From NCBI GenBank assembly GCA_965227265.1, contig OZ245738.1:2418001-2482000 (forward strand): a DNA stretch of 64,000 nt, in the 5' to 3' direction. Every line of letters starts with the position of its first letter. Positions within the stretch are counted from its first letter, which is position 1. Shown piece after piece: positions 52,920-62,812 of this stretch. This stretch comes from UBA2336 sp965227265 (GTDB lineage: Bacteria; Bacteroidota; Bacteroidia; Cytophagales; Cyclobacteriaceae). The notes under the pieces were generated by a model. That model saw nothing but the letters and a program-made list of their open reading frames with translations, searched no databases and was not told where the DNA came from. The translations under genes and the position numbers were made by a program.

Positions 52920-52934
52920 TGGGAGTTACTCCTA
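52920..52934. promoter_or_regulatory. Palindromic operator candidate, copy 6 (variant)
   Basis: TGGGAGTTACTCCTA differs from the consensus at one base of the left half. It is 15 bp upstream of the start at 52905. A right half-site ACTCCTA also occurs at 53021-53027, before the YobI-like gene. Confidence 0.65.
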
Positions 52935-53046
52935 TATACAAACCTAGAATATGTGGGTAAAAATCCCATCCAGACGCTCAATTTTATACTTGGAATAAGA
53001 TAACTTAACTCGAAGTTTCAACTCCTAATTCCCCTAACACGAGAGT

Positions 53047-56000
53047 ATGAATAAAGTTAATAGCCCTGACGCACAAAGCGGGACAACAAAAGAATTGGAG
53101 CAAAAGGAGATACCAACTGCGGCCATTCCTATAAGCTCCCTTGCACCCAAGATATTGACAGATCCGAAAGATTTAGAAAGGGTTAAACCCTATCTAGAGT
53201 CTATCAAAAAAGCTATCGATACTAAAGGCATAAATAATATTGCTCTAACTGGTGGATATGGTTCGGGTAAGAGCACAATTATTAGAACTTTTCAGGATAG
53301 AAATCAGCAGTCCTATAAGTTCCTTAATATTTCCTTAGCGTCTTTCACAGAGAATACCGATCAAGAAGAGAAACTCGAACGAAAACTAGAGATTAGTATT
53401 CTTCAGCAAATATTCTATCATGTTAAACCATCTGAAATTCCAGATTCAAGATTCAAACGAATCGTAAACATTACAACAGGGAAGATCTGGGCAATTGGAG
53501 TCGGAGTTGTACTCTGGGTGCTTAGCTTGATCACGCTTTTCAAGTTCAATTACATTAATAAACTTAATCCCTCCACATGGAGTTTTGAAAAAGAAATTGA
53601 TTTGTACGCAATACCGATATTGGTAATTTTCTTTGTGGGTATAGGATTATTTTCAAAAACAGTTGTAAGGCTTTTCGGAAATTCCAAAATAAACAAGTTT
53701 AATATAAAAGGAGAACTTGAATTAGGTGAGAACGTAGATAAGTCAGTTTTTAATCAACATCTAGAAGAGATACTTTACTTTTTTGAAAGAACGAAATATA
53801 ACGTAGTAGTGATAGAGGATGTTGACCGTTTTGAAAGCACCGATATATTTACAAAGTTAAGAGAGATTAACATTCTACTTAACAATTCTAATTTAATTGG
53901 ACGCGAGATAACTTTCATCTATGCCATTAAGGATGAAATGTTTTCTGACAAAAATGAACGAGTCAAATTTTTTGAGTTCATCATTCCGGTTATTCCCTTC
54001 ATAAATCCCTCAAATGCTGGAGATCAGCTGGCTCGCCTTATTGAAGGCTCGAATTTAAAGGAAGTACTATCGAAAGATTTCACTGAAGATGTAATAACCT
54101 TTATTGATGATATCGATATGAGATTACTCATCAATATCTTCCATGAATACAAATTGTATCGAGAAAATCTAAACAAACAGCTTCCTCAAGACGAACTGTT
54201 TGCGATGATTGTTTATAAAAATATGTTTCCTAAGGACTTCGGGCTTCTTCCTAAAAGACAGGGAAATCTTTACGCCTTTATTTCAAACAAAAACAAATAC
54301 ATTGAAACTCAACTCGGTATCATTGATCAAAGCATTCAACTACGATCAGAAGAAATTCAAACCTTAGATCGTGAGTTGATTCAGAATATCAAGGAGCTAA
54401 GAGCTATTTATATCTACGCATTACACACTCATATTCCATCCGCAATTAACATCATGCTCGATAAAGTGGTTAACTTTTCTGAATTGCTTGATGATGATAA
54501 TTTTAATAAACTACAACAAACAAATCAGTTTCAATTTCAACGATACGAATTTCATCCAAATTATCCGAATCGATTCCATATCGTTAATGATGGCAGCGGT
54601 TTAAATTTTAAAAGTTTAGAGCAATCTGTAAATCCGAGTGTTAGTTTCTCCGAGCGAGAAAATAAAATACTGGACAACCAACAAAAAAGAACAGAAGCTC
54701 TCAAATCGGAAATTGAAGGTTTACGATTAAAACGGCTTGAGACGGAATACATGTCCTTAAAGGAAATCTTCCAACAAGTTCCGATTGAGCCGCACCTTAG
54801 TGAATTTGGAAATAACTTACTTGTCAGGAATCTCCTTCTAAATGGCTACATCAATGAAAACTATTCGGATTACATCTCGTTATTTCACGAAGTTAGTATC
54901 ACAAAAGAGGATTTTGAATTTGAACAGAAAATTAAAAGTGGATCAAACCTCCCCTTCACCTATACCCTTAAACACACAGAAAACTTAATTAAGAAAATCA
55001 ACGAAAAGTACTTCAGACGTGATGTGATCTTGAATTATGATTTGTTCGACTTCTTATGCGAAAACAGCACCCGTTTTAATACAAAGTTTTCGGCTGTCAT
55101 AAAAGTTCTCAGCACCGACAAACCCTTGTCAACTACTTTCGTTGACGGGTACATAGAGCGAAAGGACAACAAAAACGTTCCTTTCTTTATCAAGTCTATC
55201 TTCAAATCGTGGGATGACTTCTGGGACAATTTGGAGAAAGCTAACTTAACGGAAGAGAAGATAAACAACTATTTAAAGTTAGTAGTTCTTCATGCAGATC
55301 TTGAGGATATAGTTCGTACTAACGATGGAGCTGGAATTGGGTACAGAATATCTCATACACCCGATGTTTTAGAGTATGCGAACAGCGCCTTAGAGAGAGA
55401 AAAAGTAAAACAAATTTTGGTGAATCTTGACATTCGATTTCATCACCTATATCCTCCCACAACAACAAGCAAATCATTATTCGCTTATACGTATAACAAT
55501 CAACGTTACAGGATAAATTGGGAGAACATCGAATTATTCATCAAGGAGTTTAGCAAGAAAACCAACTTAGAAGAACTGAGTTCCCGCCACTACACCACAA
55601 TTTTAGATTCAGATTGTGACGCCTTAAAAAATTATATCAACGAGAATCTAAATGAATACATTCAAGATGTTGTTTTAAAACTATCAAATAATTCGAAGGA
55701 GGCAGAGGCCCCTATGATCACTTTACTTCAGAGCGGTGCCCTGGATGACAAAACAAAGTTTACGCTCATCGATAAACAGGAATTAATCTTTCAGGATATC
55801 AGTAAAGTTGACTCGATTGATATCCAACGTTATATTTTACAGCAAAACAAAGTACTTACCAGTTGGGAAAATCTTTTCTCATATTATAATAAAATCGGTG
55901 AACAGCAACTCGATGAATCGCTCGTTCGATTTCTAAATGATAAGCACAATTACTCTCAGCTAACCAAAAGATCTTTAGAAACGGAGCCCAATCAACCTGA

Positions 56001-56724
56001 AGAATTTACTAAAGCCTTTTCCAAGCTGATCCTGAAAAATGAGCAACTCTCTCTCGAAAGCTTTAAACATCTAATCAAGAGCATCCCTTATCGCTACACC
56101 AGCTTAGACCTTACCAATATTAGCAAAGAGAAGGTTCAATGTTTGATTGACACCAAGTTCCTTTCACTCACCCAGTCGAATATTGATTCGATCAACGGTC
56201 TATTCCCCGACTTGACCTCCGCTTTACTGATAGTTCATTCGAAGGAAACAGCCAAAACATATGAATCTCTAACAATACCAGGTGACTCGTTAGCGCAATA
56301 CTTAACTTCCAGTAAGGTTGACTTAGCAAGTAAGAAAGCTGTGATAAAAGGAATTACTGTGCAAACACTTATTCAAGTTCCAGAAATCAGTAGAGCTGTG
56401 GCAGGAATTGCCACAAACTCAAAGGAACTCGATTTAGGATACGATACTATTTATCATCTTGTTCAAAACAGCATGTTAAATCTTATTCGACTACCCATCA
56501 TAAATAATTACGGTAAAAATTTCGAAACCGGTCAGGTTAAATCTTTGATAGACCTGTTGGGTGAAGAGTATGCTGTGATTTTTAATAAAGACGAGAAAAT
56601 TAGGTTTACAAATACTGCCCATCATAGAAACTTACTTGAACTATTGAAGCAAAAAGCTATGATTGACAGTTACGAAATAACTAAAGATGAGAAAGAAATA
56701 AATGTTTTTACAAATGCAGAATAG
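53047..56724 (+). CDS. YobI-like P-loop ATPase with two membrane helices
   Basis: The 1225-residue protein has Walker A at 69-76 (GGYGSGKS), two transmembrane helices (about 148-172 and 190-215), a Walker B near 254-263 (VVVIEDVDRF) and a KAP-like ATPase core up to about 420, followed by 800 residues of helical repeats without known domains. This is the YobI-type arrangement (KAP/NACHT-like STAND-related ATPases). Such proteins are frequent in defence islands. It converges on the DnaE2 gene with stops adjacent. Target and trigger are unknown. Confidence 0.8.
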   Translation: MNKVNSPDAQSGTTKELEQKEIPTAAIPISSLAPKILTDPKDLERVKPYLESIKKAIDTKGINNIALTGGYGSGKSTIIRTFQDRNQQSYKFLNISLASFTENTDQEEKLERKLEISILQQIFYHVKPSEIPDSRFKRIVNITTGKIWAIGVGVVLWVLSLITLFKFNYINKLNPSTWSFEKEIDLYAIPILVIFFVGIGLFSKTVVRLFGNSKINKFNIKGELELGENVDKSVFNQHLEEILYFFERTKYNVVVIEDVDRFESTDIFTKLREINILLNNSNLIGREITFIYAIKDEMFSDKNERVKFFEFIIPVIPFINPSNAGDQLARLIEGSNLKEVLSKDFTEDVITFIDDIDMRLLINIFHEYKLYRENLNKQLPQDELFAMIVYKNMFPKDFGLLPKRQGNLYAFISNKNKYIETQLGIIDQSIQLRSEEIQTLDRELIQNIKELRAIYIYALHTHIPSAINIMLDKVVNFSELLDDDNFNKLQQTNQFQFQRYEFHPNYPNRFHIVNDGSGLNFKSLEQSVNPSVSFSERENKILDNQQKRTEALKSEIEGLRLKRLETEYMSLKEIFQQVPIEPHLSEFGNNLLVRNLLLNGYINENYSDYISLFHEVSITKEDFEFEQKIKSGSNLPFTYTLKHTENLIKKINEKYFRRDVILNYDLFDFLCENSTRFNTKFSAVIKVLSTDKPLSTTFVDGYIERKDNKNVPFFIKSIFKSWDDFWDNLEKANLTEEKINNYLKLVVLHADLEDIVRTNDGAGIGYRISHTPDVLEYANSALEREKVKQILVNLDIRFHHLYPPTTTSKSLFAYTYNNQRYRINWENIELFIKEFSKKTNLEELSSRHYTTILDSDCDALKNYINENLNEYIQDVVLKLSNNSKEAEAPMITLLQSGALDDKTKFTLIDKQELIFQDISKVDSIDIQRYILQQNKVLTSWENLFSYYNKIGEQQLDESLVRFLNDKHNYSQLTKRSLETEPNQPEEFTKAFSKLILKNEQLSLESFKHLIKSIPYRYTSLDLTNISKEKVQCLIDTKFLSLTQSNIDSINGLFPDLTSALLIVHSKETAKTYESLTIPGDSLAQYLTSSKVDLASKKAVIKGITVQTLIQVPEISRAVAGIATNSKELDLGYDTIYHLVQNSMLNLIRLPIINNYGKNFETGQVKSLIDLLGEEYAVIFNKDEKIRFTNTAHHRNLLELLKQKAMIDSYEITKDEKEINVFTNAE

Positions 56725-59700
56725 CTATCTAAAGTTTCTGCCATCTGGAAAAATCTCCCCCTGAAATGCTTCACTTCTAACTGGCGATGTGGTTTCATCC
56801 GACCGAGACATTGAAATTGAAAGCTCCTTATTTGAAGTTGTCATTCGCTGTAACATCCGTGAAGCATTGATACATCTTTTCACAATCACATGGATCACCT
56901 CTCCCTCTTTTTGCAGTTTACCCTCCACCATCAATAGTTTTGATTGAATGATTTCCTTTCGGTATTCATCAAACAGTTTGGCGAAGACTACCAGGTTGAC
57001 TGTGCCGGTTTCATCTTCAAGTGTAATGAAGCATATCCCACTGGCGGTGCCCGGGCGCTGACGTACCAGAATCAATCCGGCAACTTTAACACGATCACCA
57101 TCCTGTGCAGCATTTAGCTGAGCAGCCGACAGAACATTCAGTCTGTTCAAATCTTCACGAACAAAACTTACTGGGTGAGCTTTTAGAGATAAGCCCATAG
57201 AGGCATAATCCTGAATTACATGTTCTCCCGGAGTTAATTCTGGAAGCTTAATATCCTTTTCGTTTTCCGTATGTATTTGATGCTCTATATTAAGCGCCAG
57301 CGGATAATCCTTTGTCGATACATCCCATAGAGCTTTCCTCCGATCGCTTCCAATCGAATTGAAAGCATCAGCATTTGCCAGCAGTTCAAGTGCAGAATTG
57401 GATATGCCAGCTTTTCGAAGATCATCAATTGAATTATAACCCATACTACGATTCTCAACCAACAGTTTCATATCATCTTCCCGAAGTCCTTTGATCTGTC
57501 TAAATCCTAACCGTAACGCACAGTATTTACCCGATTTCTCTTCCAACAGATTATCCCATTCAGAATAATTAATGTCGACTGGTAGTATTTTGACACCACT
57601 GTCGTCTGCATCAATAACTATCTGTGCAGGTTGATAGAAGCCCATCGGCATACTGTTCAGTAATGCAGCAGCAAATACATCCGGGTAATAGCATTTCAGC
57701 CATGATGAAACGTAAACCAGTAAAGCGAAGCTGACTGCATGGCTTTCAGGGAAGCCATACGAACCAAAACCTTCGAGCTGACGAAAGACACGCTTTGCAT
57801 ATTCTTCGCTGTAGCCATTTTTAATCATTCCTGTGATAAGCTTCTGCTCGAAGTAAGCAACCTTTCCCTTTGCTTTGAACGTTGCCATACTCCTCCTTAA
57901 ACCATCGGCTTCAGAAGGCGTAAAGCCAGCCGCAACAATAGCGATTTTCATAGCTTGCTCCTGAAATAATGGAACACCCAAGGTACGACCTAAAATTTCT
58001 TCAAGCTCTTTTGAAGGATACGTTACAGGTTCTTCACCGTTGCGCCTTCGCAGATATGGATGAACCATATCGCCTTGAATTGGTCCCGGCCTTACAATGG
58101 CAACTTCTATAACCAAATCATAAAAACATTTTGGCCTCAGACGTGGCAACATTGATTGCTGAGCCCGGCTTTCTATTTGAAAGACCCCGATTGTTTCTGC
58201 GCGGCTTACCATGTCGTAAACTTTTGGATCATCCTGCGGAATATTGGCCAGCGTTAAATCAAGATTGTAATGCTGCTTTGCGAGATCGAATGCTTTGCGG
58301 ATACAGGTAAGCATGCCGAGCGCCAGGACGTCAATCTTTAAAAAGCCCAATGTCTCAATGTCGTCTTTATTCCACTCTATATTAGTACGGTCTTCCATGC
58401 GTGCGTTGATGATGGGGCACAGATCGGAAAGCTTACCATCGGTTATCACAAAACCCCCTGTGTGCTGGCCGAGTTGACGTGGAAACCCAATCATCTGAGC
58501 AGTGAGGTTCAATACCTTTCTTATCAGGGGATCGTCAGGATTGATGCCCTGACTGATAATTCGTTTTTTATCGAAGCCATCATCCTTAAAATCCCAGATT
58601 AAATCCGCCAGGCGACTGATGGTATCCGCTGACAAGCCCATTGCTTTACCGACATCGCGGATTGCACCTTTGTGATGCTGCTGTGTTACCGTTGCCACGA
58701 TGGCTGCACGGTCACGGCCATACTTGGTATAAATGTATTGCATGACCTCCTCTCGTCTCTCGTGTTCAAAGTCTACGTCAATATCCGGAGGCTCATTTCG
58801 TGCGGAGGAAATGAAACGTTCGAATAGTAAATCAAATTTGGAAGGATCAACTGAGGTAATACCTAAGCAATAACAGACTGTAGAGTTAGCCGCTGATCCC
58901 CTACCCTGGCAAAGTATTTTCTGTTCCCGGGCATAGCGAACTATATCGTAAACCGTTAGGAAGTACTCAGCATAATTTACCTGTGCTATAAAATCAAGTT
59001 CATATTGAATCGTTCCTTTTACTTTCTCAGGAATGTTGTTTTTAAAAATATCATTCGCTCCTTTCCATGTCAGGAAAACAAGCTCTTCCTGTGGTGTGCG
59101 GCCTTCGCTGGTAACTTCCTTCGGATATTTGTATTTCAACTCATCGAGTGAAAATTTACAAGCTTCGGCAATGGCCTGCGCATTACGGATCGCATCCGGG
59201 TACTGCCGAAACAAGCGATGCATTTCTTCATTGGGTTTTAAGTAGCGCTCGGCATTAGGATGAAGCTTAAAGCCAGCATTGTGAATGTTGCACTTCTCGC
59301 GAACACAAGTCAAAACGTCCTGAAGTTCTCTGCGGACAAAATGATGATAGTGCACATCGTTTGTAGCTACCAGCGGCATTTTCAATTCGGTTGCCAGCTG
59401 AAAAATCCGTGCAAGTAGTTTGGAATCGTTGCCTTGGTAAATACGCGTAGCGGCTATTGACAGATGTTCGCCTAATGCTTTACGGTATTCTTTAGCCGAA
59501 TCTTTAAAAGAAGTATCCAGATCAAAAACTTCGTTTAATGAGGTTGGTGCAATGAGAATAAACTTCGAGCCTTCAGCATGCTGAAAAACATCAGCTTTAT
59601 ATAAAAAACATTTGCCTTTCTCTGCGCGGAGATTGCCGAGCGTAAGCAAGGCGGAGATTCGTGCATACGCCTTTATATTGGTTGGTAATGCAACCAAGCT

Positions 59701-59919
59701 TGGGCCATCAAGCAAATCGAGACGGCAGCCGGGAATAATCCTTATACCAATTTTCTTCGCTGCTGCATGGGCACGAACAATTCCTGCGAACGTGTTACGG
59801 TCTGTAATGGCGATGGCCTCATAGCCGAAGGCTGCGGCCTGATCGACCATTTCTTCCGGATGCGAAGCTCCGCGCAAAAAACTGAAGTTAGTGGTGACTT
59901 GTAATTCAGTGTACTTCAT
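56725..59919 (-). CDS. dnaE2: Error-prone DNA polymerase DnaE2
   Basis: The 1064-residue protein is a C-family polymerase: N-terminal PHP domain (TNFSFLRGASHPEEMV), catalytic core with PDIDVDFEHERREEVM (the acidic D-x-D-x-D motif) and a RGSAANSTVCYCLGIT segment, a helix-hairpin-helix (about 780-830) and C-terminal OB fold. DnaE2 is the catalytic part of the ImuA-ImuB-DnaE2 mutasome, which makes mutations during damage repair. It is encoded three bases after imuB. Confidence 0.93.
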   Translation of the reverse strand: MKYTELQVTTNFSFLRGASHPEEMVDQAAAFGYEAIAITDRNTFAGIVRAHAAAKKIGIRIIPGCRLDLLDGPSLVALPTNIKAYARISALLTLGNLRAEKGKCFLYKADVFQHAEGSKFILIAPTSLNEVFDLDTSFKDSAKEYRKALGEHLSIAATRIYQGNDSKLLARIFQLATELKMPLVATNDVHYHHFVRRELQDVLTCVREKCNIHNAGFKLHPNAERYLKPNEEMHRLFRQYPDAIRNAQAIAEACKFSLDELKYKYPKEVTSEGRTPQEELVFLTWKGANDIFKNNIPEKVKGTIQYELDFIAQVNYAEYFLTVYDIVRYAREQKILCQGRGSAANSTVCYCLGITSVDPSKFDLLFERFISSARNEPPDIDVDFEHERREEVMQYIYTKYGRDRAAIVATVTQQHHKGAIRDVGKAMGLSADTISRLADLIWDFKDDGFDKKRIISQGINPDDPLIRKVLNLTAQMIGFPRQLGQHTGGFVITDGKLSDLCPIINARMEDRTNIEWNKDDIETLGFLKIDVLALGMLTCIRKAFDLAKQHYNLDLTLANIPQDDPKVYDMVSRAETIGVFQIESRAQQSMLPRLRPKCFYDLVIEVAIVRPGPIQGDMVHPYLRRRNGEEPVTYPSKELEEILGRTLGVPLFQEQAMKIAIVAAGFTPSEADGLRRSMATFKAKGKVAYFEQKLITGMIKNGYSEEYAKRVFRQLEGFGSYGFPESHAVSFALLVYVSSWLKCYYPDVFAAALLNSMPMGFYQPAQIVIDADDSGVKILPVDINYSEWDNLLEEKSGKYCALRLGFRQIKGLREDDMKLLVENRSMGYNSIDDLRKAGISNSALELLANADAFNSIGSDRRKALWDVSTKDYPLALNIEHQIHTENEKDIKLPELTPGEHVIQDYASMGLSLKAHPVSFVREDLNRLNVLSAAQLNAAQDGDRVKVAGLILVRQRPGTASGICFITLEDETGTVNLVVFAKLFDEYRKEIIQSKLLMVEGKLQKEGEVIHVIVKRCINASRMLQRMTTSNKELSISMSRSDETTSPVRSEAFQGEIFPDGRNFR

Positions 59920-59922
59920 AGG

Positions 59923-61422
59923 CTATGCAAAGAATCCATGTATGAACCACTGATATGATTTCTCATTGTAATGCCCAAGGCGAAAGAGCCAGTAGCGATG
60001 ACCTTCTTCATCCTCCACCTGATAATAGTCACGATGCTCTCCTGATTGCAGCCACCATTCCTGCTCAATGCGTTCGGGACCATCTGCACGCGCAATAGTG
60101 TGCAGCTTACCCATATACCGAAAGTTCATTGGCGGATAGTCAGGAATAGGCGCAGAAACTTCAATGCGCTCCGGTGATTTCAAAATCTGTAATGGACGAA
60201 GCTTGTCATTCTTCCACTCTGTCAATGGCTTTTCATCCAATGAAGTTGCAAGTTTATATGAGCGCTCTGGCCAATAGTGTTCATCTGGTAAATACCGGTG
60301 AATCGTATGGTGGCCGACTTTACCAGCAATGCGGTCGATCAATTCTGTTACTCTTGGATCTTCCAATCCTCCGGCATCTTCCCACATAACGGACTGTTGC
60401 GAAATATGCTCTTCAACTTTAGGAGCTTCCAAGACAAACAGTTCAATACCCAGCGCAGGCTCAATGGAAGAAATCTTCAACTCGAACAACTTGAATAAAT
60501 GTTTGACATAATGTGTCGGGCGATGCGTGCCAATAGAAACCTGTTCGAGCTTACTATCAACCCGGTAAGCTTTTAAAACAGCAGTACGAATTCCCATTTG
60601 CTCCTGCTGCAGCCGAAAACATAATGTTTCGAGTAATTGCTTTAACGCTATTTCGATTCCTGTTAACGTAACAATCGGGTCAAGGCAAGGCAAGCGTTCC
60701 TGATAAGGTTCGACCGGGTGAATAGGTTCAAGAATTTCAAGCTCCTGTCCTATAGCCATGTTCAAGCGCATCATGAAATGCTGACCGAATCTCCTGCGAA
60801 GTGATGTGCGGGGCAGTTTGATAAACTGACGGATTTGATGCAGTCCGAGTTTATGTAAGCGCTGAACAACTTCAGGTTCAATACGCAACGCTTGTGGAGG
60901 CAAAGGTAATATCGCTTCAATATGACAGCCTTCAGGAATTACAGTCTGACCGTTTCCGAAACGCGCCAGTGCCCAAGCTGAGCCGATGGTATCAGACATT
61001 GCCAGCTGTGTATCATATCCATGCAATTCAAATTTCAGCCTGATGTCTGTCAGATACTTTTCATCACCACCCCATAAATGCGAGCAACCTGTTGCATCTA
61101 ACAGGAGGCCATCGGGAGGATCGATGGCGACTATCGGTGTGAACCGAATGGACCAATCGGCCATCCGTTTAAGGATATCGGCAGCAAGTCCGGGTTTATC
61201 ATCCAGCGCATGAATGTCAGGCAATACGGCACGAGCGTCAGCGAGAGCCATGCCGGTGTAAATCCCTTTCCTTTCTGCGATGGCATTAGCAGCTATGATG
61301 ACCATGCGACCACGCACAGGTGCACGTAAAACAAAAGGAGTGTTTTCTAATTCAGGTTTGCGGACAGTGAACCAATCCGTTGTGAGGTGACGGAACCATA
61401 TCGATACATATCGTTTGCCCAT
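59923..61422 (-). CDS. imuB: ImuB, Y-family-like polymerase accessory
   Basis: The 499-residue protein (ATG 61422, one base after the ImuA stop: TGATATG) has a Y-family polymerase fold (KRYVSIWFRHLTTDWF, GMALADARAVLPDI, LLLDATGCSHLWGG, helix-hairpin region LHKLGLHQIRQFIKLPRTSLRRRFG). ImuB lacks catalytic acids in known members and bridges DnaE2 to the beta clamp. A longer frame to 61479 overlaps imuA and is less likely. Confidence 0.92.
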   Translation of the reverse strand: MGKRYVSIWFRHLTTDWFTVRKPELENTPFVLRAPVRGRMVIIAANAIAERKGIYTGMALADARAVLPDIHALDDKPGLAADILKRMADWSIRFTPIVAIDPPDGLLLDATGCSHLWGGDEKYLTDIRLKFELHGYDTQLAMSDTIGSAWALARFGNGQTVIPEGCHIEAILPLPPQALRIEPEVVQRLHKLGLHQIRQFIKLPRTSLRRRFGQHFMMRLNMAIGQELEILEPIHPVEPYQERLPCLDPIVTLTGIEIALKQLLETLCFRLQQEQMGIRTAVLKAYRVDSKLEQVSIGTHRPTHYVKHLFKLFELKISSIEPALGIELFVLEAPKVEEHISQQSVMWEDAGGLEDPRVTELIDRIAGKVGHHTIHRYLPDEHYWPERSYKLATSLDEKPLTEWKNDKLRPLQILKSPERIEVSAPIPDYPPMNFRYMGKLHTIARADGPERIEQEWWLQSGEHRDYYQVEDEEGHRYWLFRLGHYNEKSYQWFIHGFFA

Positions 61423-61423
61423 A

Positions 61424-62158
61424 TCATCCTGCCTGTTGAATGATGGTTCGATGTTCTGGATGACTGATGGGGAGTTCAACGTAGAAAGTATTTGTCCTCC
61501 ACGTCACACTCCAGGAACCAGGCTTACCGTTTTTCACTTTAAGCAATTCAACTTTCCATTTCGGAAAGCTGACTCCGGGAAGATCCTCAAGGGGTTCGCT
61601 TGGAAGTGAAGTAATTTTCCAGCGGGAGACGCAGGCTGTGGTGTTAATCTTATTCGAGTTGTTACGCAGGATAAATCCCGTTACCTGACTCTGCTCGACC
61701 GCTAGCTGCAAACGCCTGGAATTCATGAACGTTAAATCTCTTAACTCCGCAACGACTGCATCAAGTGCTCCACACTTCAAAGCTTCATCAGTTGCCCAAA
61801 GGACATCCTTTTCTTTATTGACATCTACAAAAACAAACTGTTCAGGATTTATACCGAAGTTTTTTAATGCTGGTGGAAACAATGAACGTGATGAGCTGAT
61901 CCATAAAGCCGCACCGGTGTTCCCGGCCATGGTATTCAACAAGCCCGCAATAAAGCCGGTTGTTGCCGCTGCATCTTCTTTTTGATCCGATAAAAATTCA
62001 TGAATACAACCTGTCGGGAAGGTGTTGTTGGGAAAAGCCTTAATTATCTCACCCAAGCCAACATCCAATACGTTATTTACAATGGCTTGCTTGTAGCCTT
62101 GCAAGCGGAGGATATCCGTTTGGAGCTTTGAAATAATATCATTTTTGGTAGCCTGCAT
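61424..62158 (-). CDS. imuA: ImuA, RecA-like mutasome protein
   Basis: The 244-residue protein resembles ImuA/SulA-like RecA homologues: GCIHEFLSDQKEDAAATTGFIAGLL, ALWISSSRSLFPPAL, FVFVDVNKEKDVLWATDEAL and ALDAVVAELRDLTF. It lacks a canonical Walker A, as common in this family. It is the first gene of the imuA-imuB-dnaE2 operon. I see no certain LexA box in the 180-bp gap upstream (62159-62338), and RecA/LexA control can only be assumed. Confidence 0.85.
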   Translation of the reverse strand: MQATKNDIISKLQTDILRLQGYKQAIVNNVLDVGLGEIIKAFPNNTFPTGCIHEFLSDQKEDAAATTGFIAGLLNTMAGNTGAALWISSSRSLFPPALKNFGINPEQFVFVDVNKEKDVLWATDEALKCGALDAVVAELRDLTFMNSRRLQLAVEQSQVTGFILRNNSNKINTTACVSRWKITSLPSEPLEDLPGVSFPKWKVELLKVKNGKPGSWSVTWRTNTFYVELPISHPEHRTIIQQAG

Positions 62159-62338
62159 TCTGCTTCACAATCAACCCTTCAATCCGTAGTGGGGTTCAAA
62201 TGTAGGTTGAGCTCCGGTTGAAATTCAAACAAGGAAGAAACAAGGACTGACAGGTTGTGACAGCATCTTAAAAGATTTCGGCCTAAGCATCCAAAATTGC
62301 CGAATAGGTTTTTCAAATTTGTAGAAAGCACCACAAAA

Positions 62339-62812
62339 ATGTCGAAGTCCTCATTTGAAATAAAATCCTCACGGGATTTATATCTAAAACTGGTACGAGA
62401 GCATAAACGAGTGATTGATGATATCTGGTCGTCTGACCATGCGATTAATTTTTGTGTTACTGCTCATCATTTATATAAAGACTGGCTTAAAGCTGAACTG
62501 AGCCAACCAGATTACAATAAGTTAACTCATAAAATAAGAACAACACTACGGGTTGAAATGGATATCATCCGGGATATTTGTGATGGTTCAAAACATCTTA
62601 CGTTGACAAATCGACCTCATGTGCAAGTGAGCGATTCAAAGATGCATCACGGTTCCTTTGACAGGTCGTTCAGTCGTGCTTTTGATGTTGGAGGTCTAAC
62701 ACTGACCCTTCATGATGGCACCCAAACGTATTTCGACAATGTGGCTGACAAAGTAGTAGACTTCTGGGGATACCATTTCGATCCAAACTACGCACCAAAT
62801 CATAATGAGTAA
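62339..62812 (+). CDS. Hypothetical protein next to HNH-like gene
   Basis: I chose ATG 62339 (157 residues). The protein is helical with a conserved-looking KDWLKAELSQPDYNKLTHKIR region and a histidine-rich tail. I recognise no domain. Its stop overlaps the next gene's start by eight bases. As the first gene of the rightmost cluster, it is likely functionally tied to the HNH-like and SIR2-like proteins. Confidence 0.55.
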   Translation: MSKSSFEIKSSRDLYLKLVREHKRVIDDIWSSDHAINFCVTAHHLYKDWLKAELSQPDYNKLTHKIRTTLRVEMDIIRDICDGSKHLTLTNRPHVQVSDSKMHHGSFDRSFSRAFDVGGLTLTLHDGTQTYFDNVADKVVDFWGYHFDPNYAPNHNE

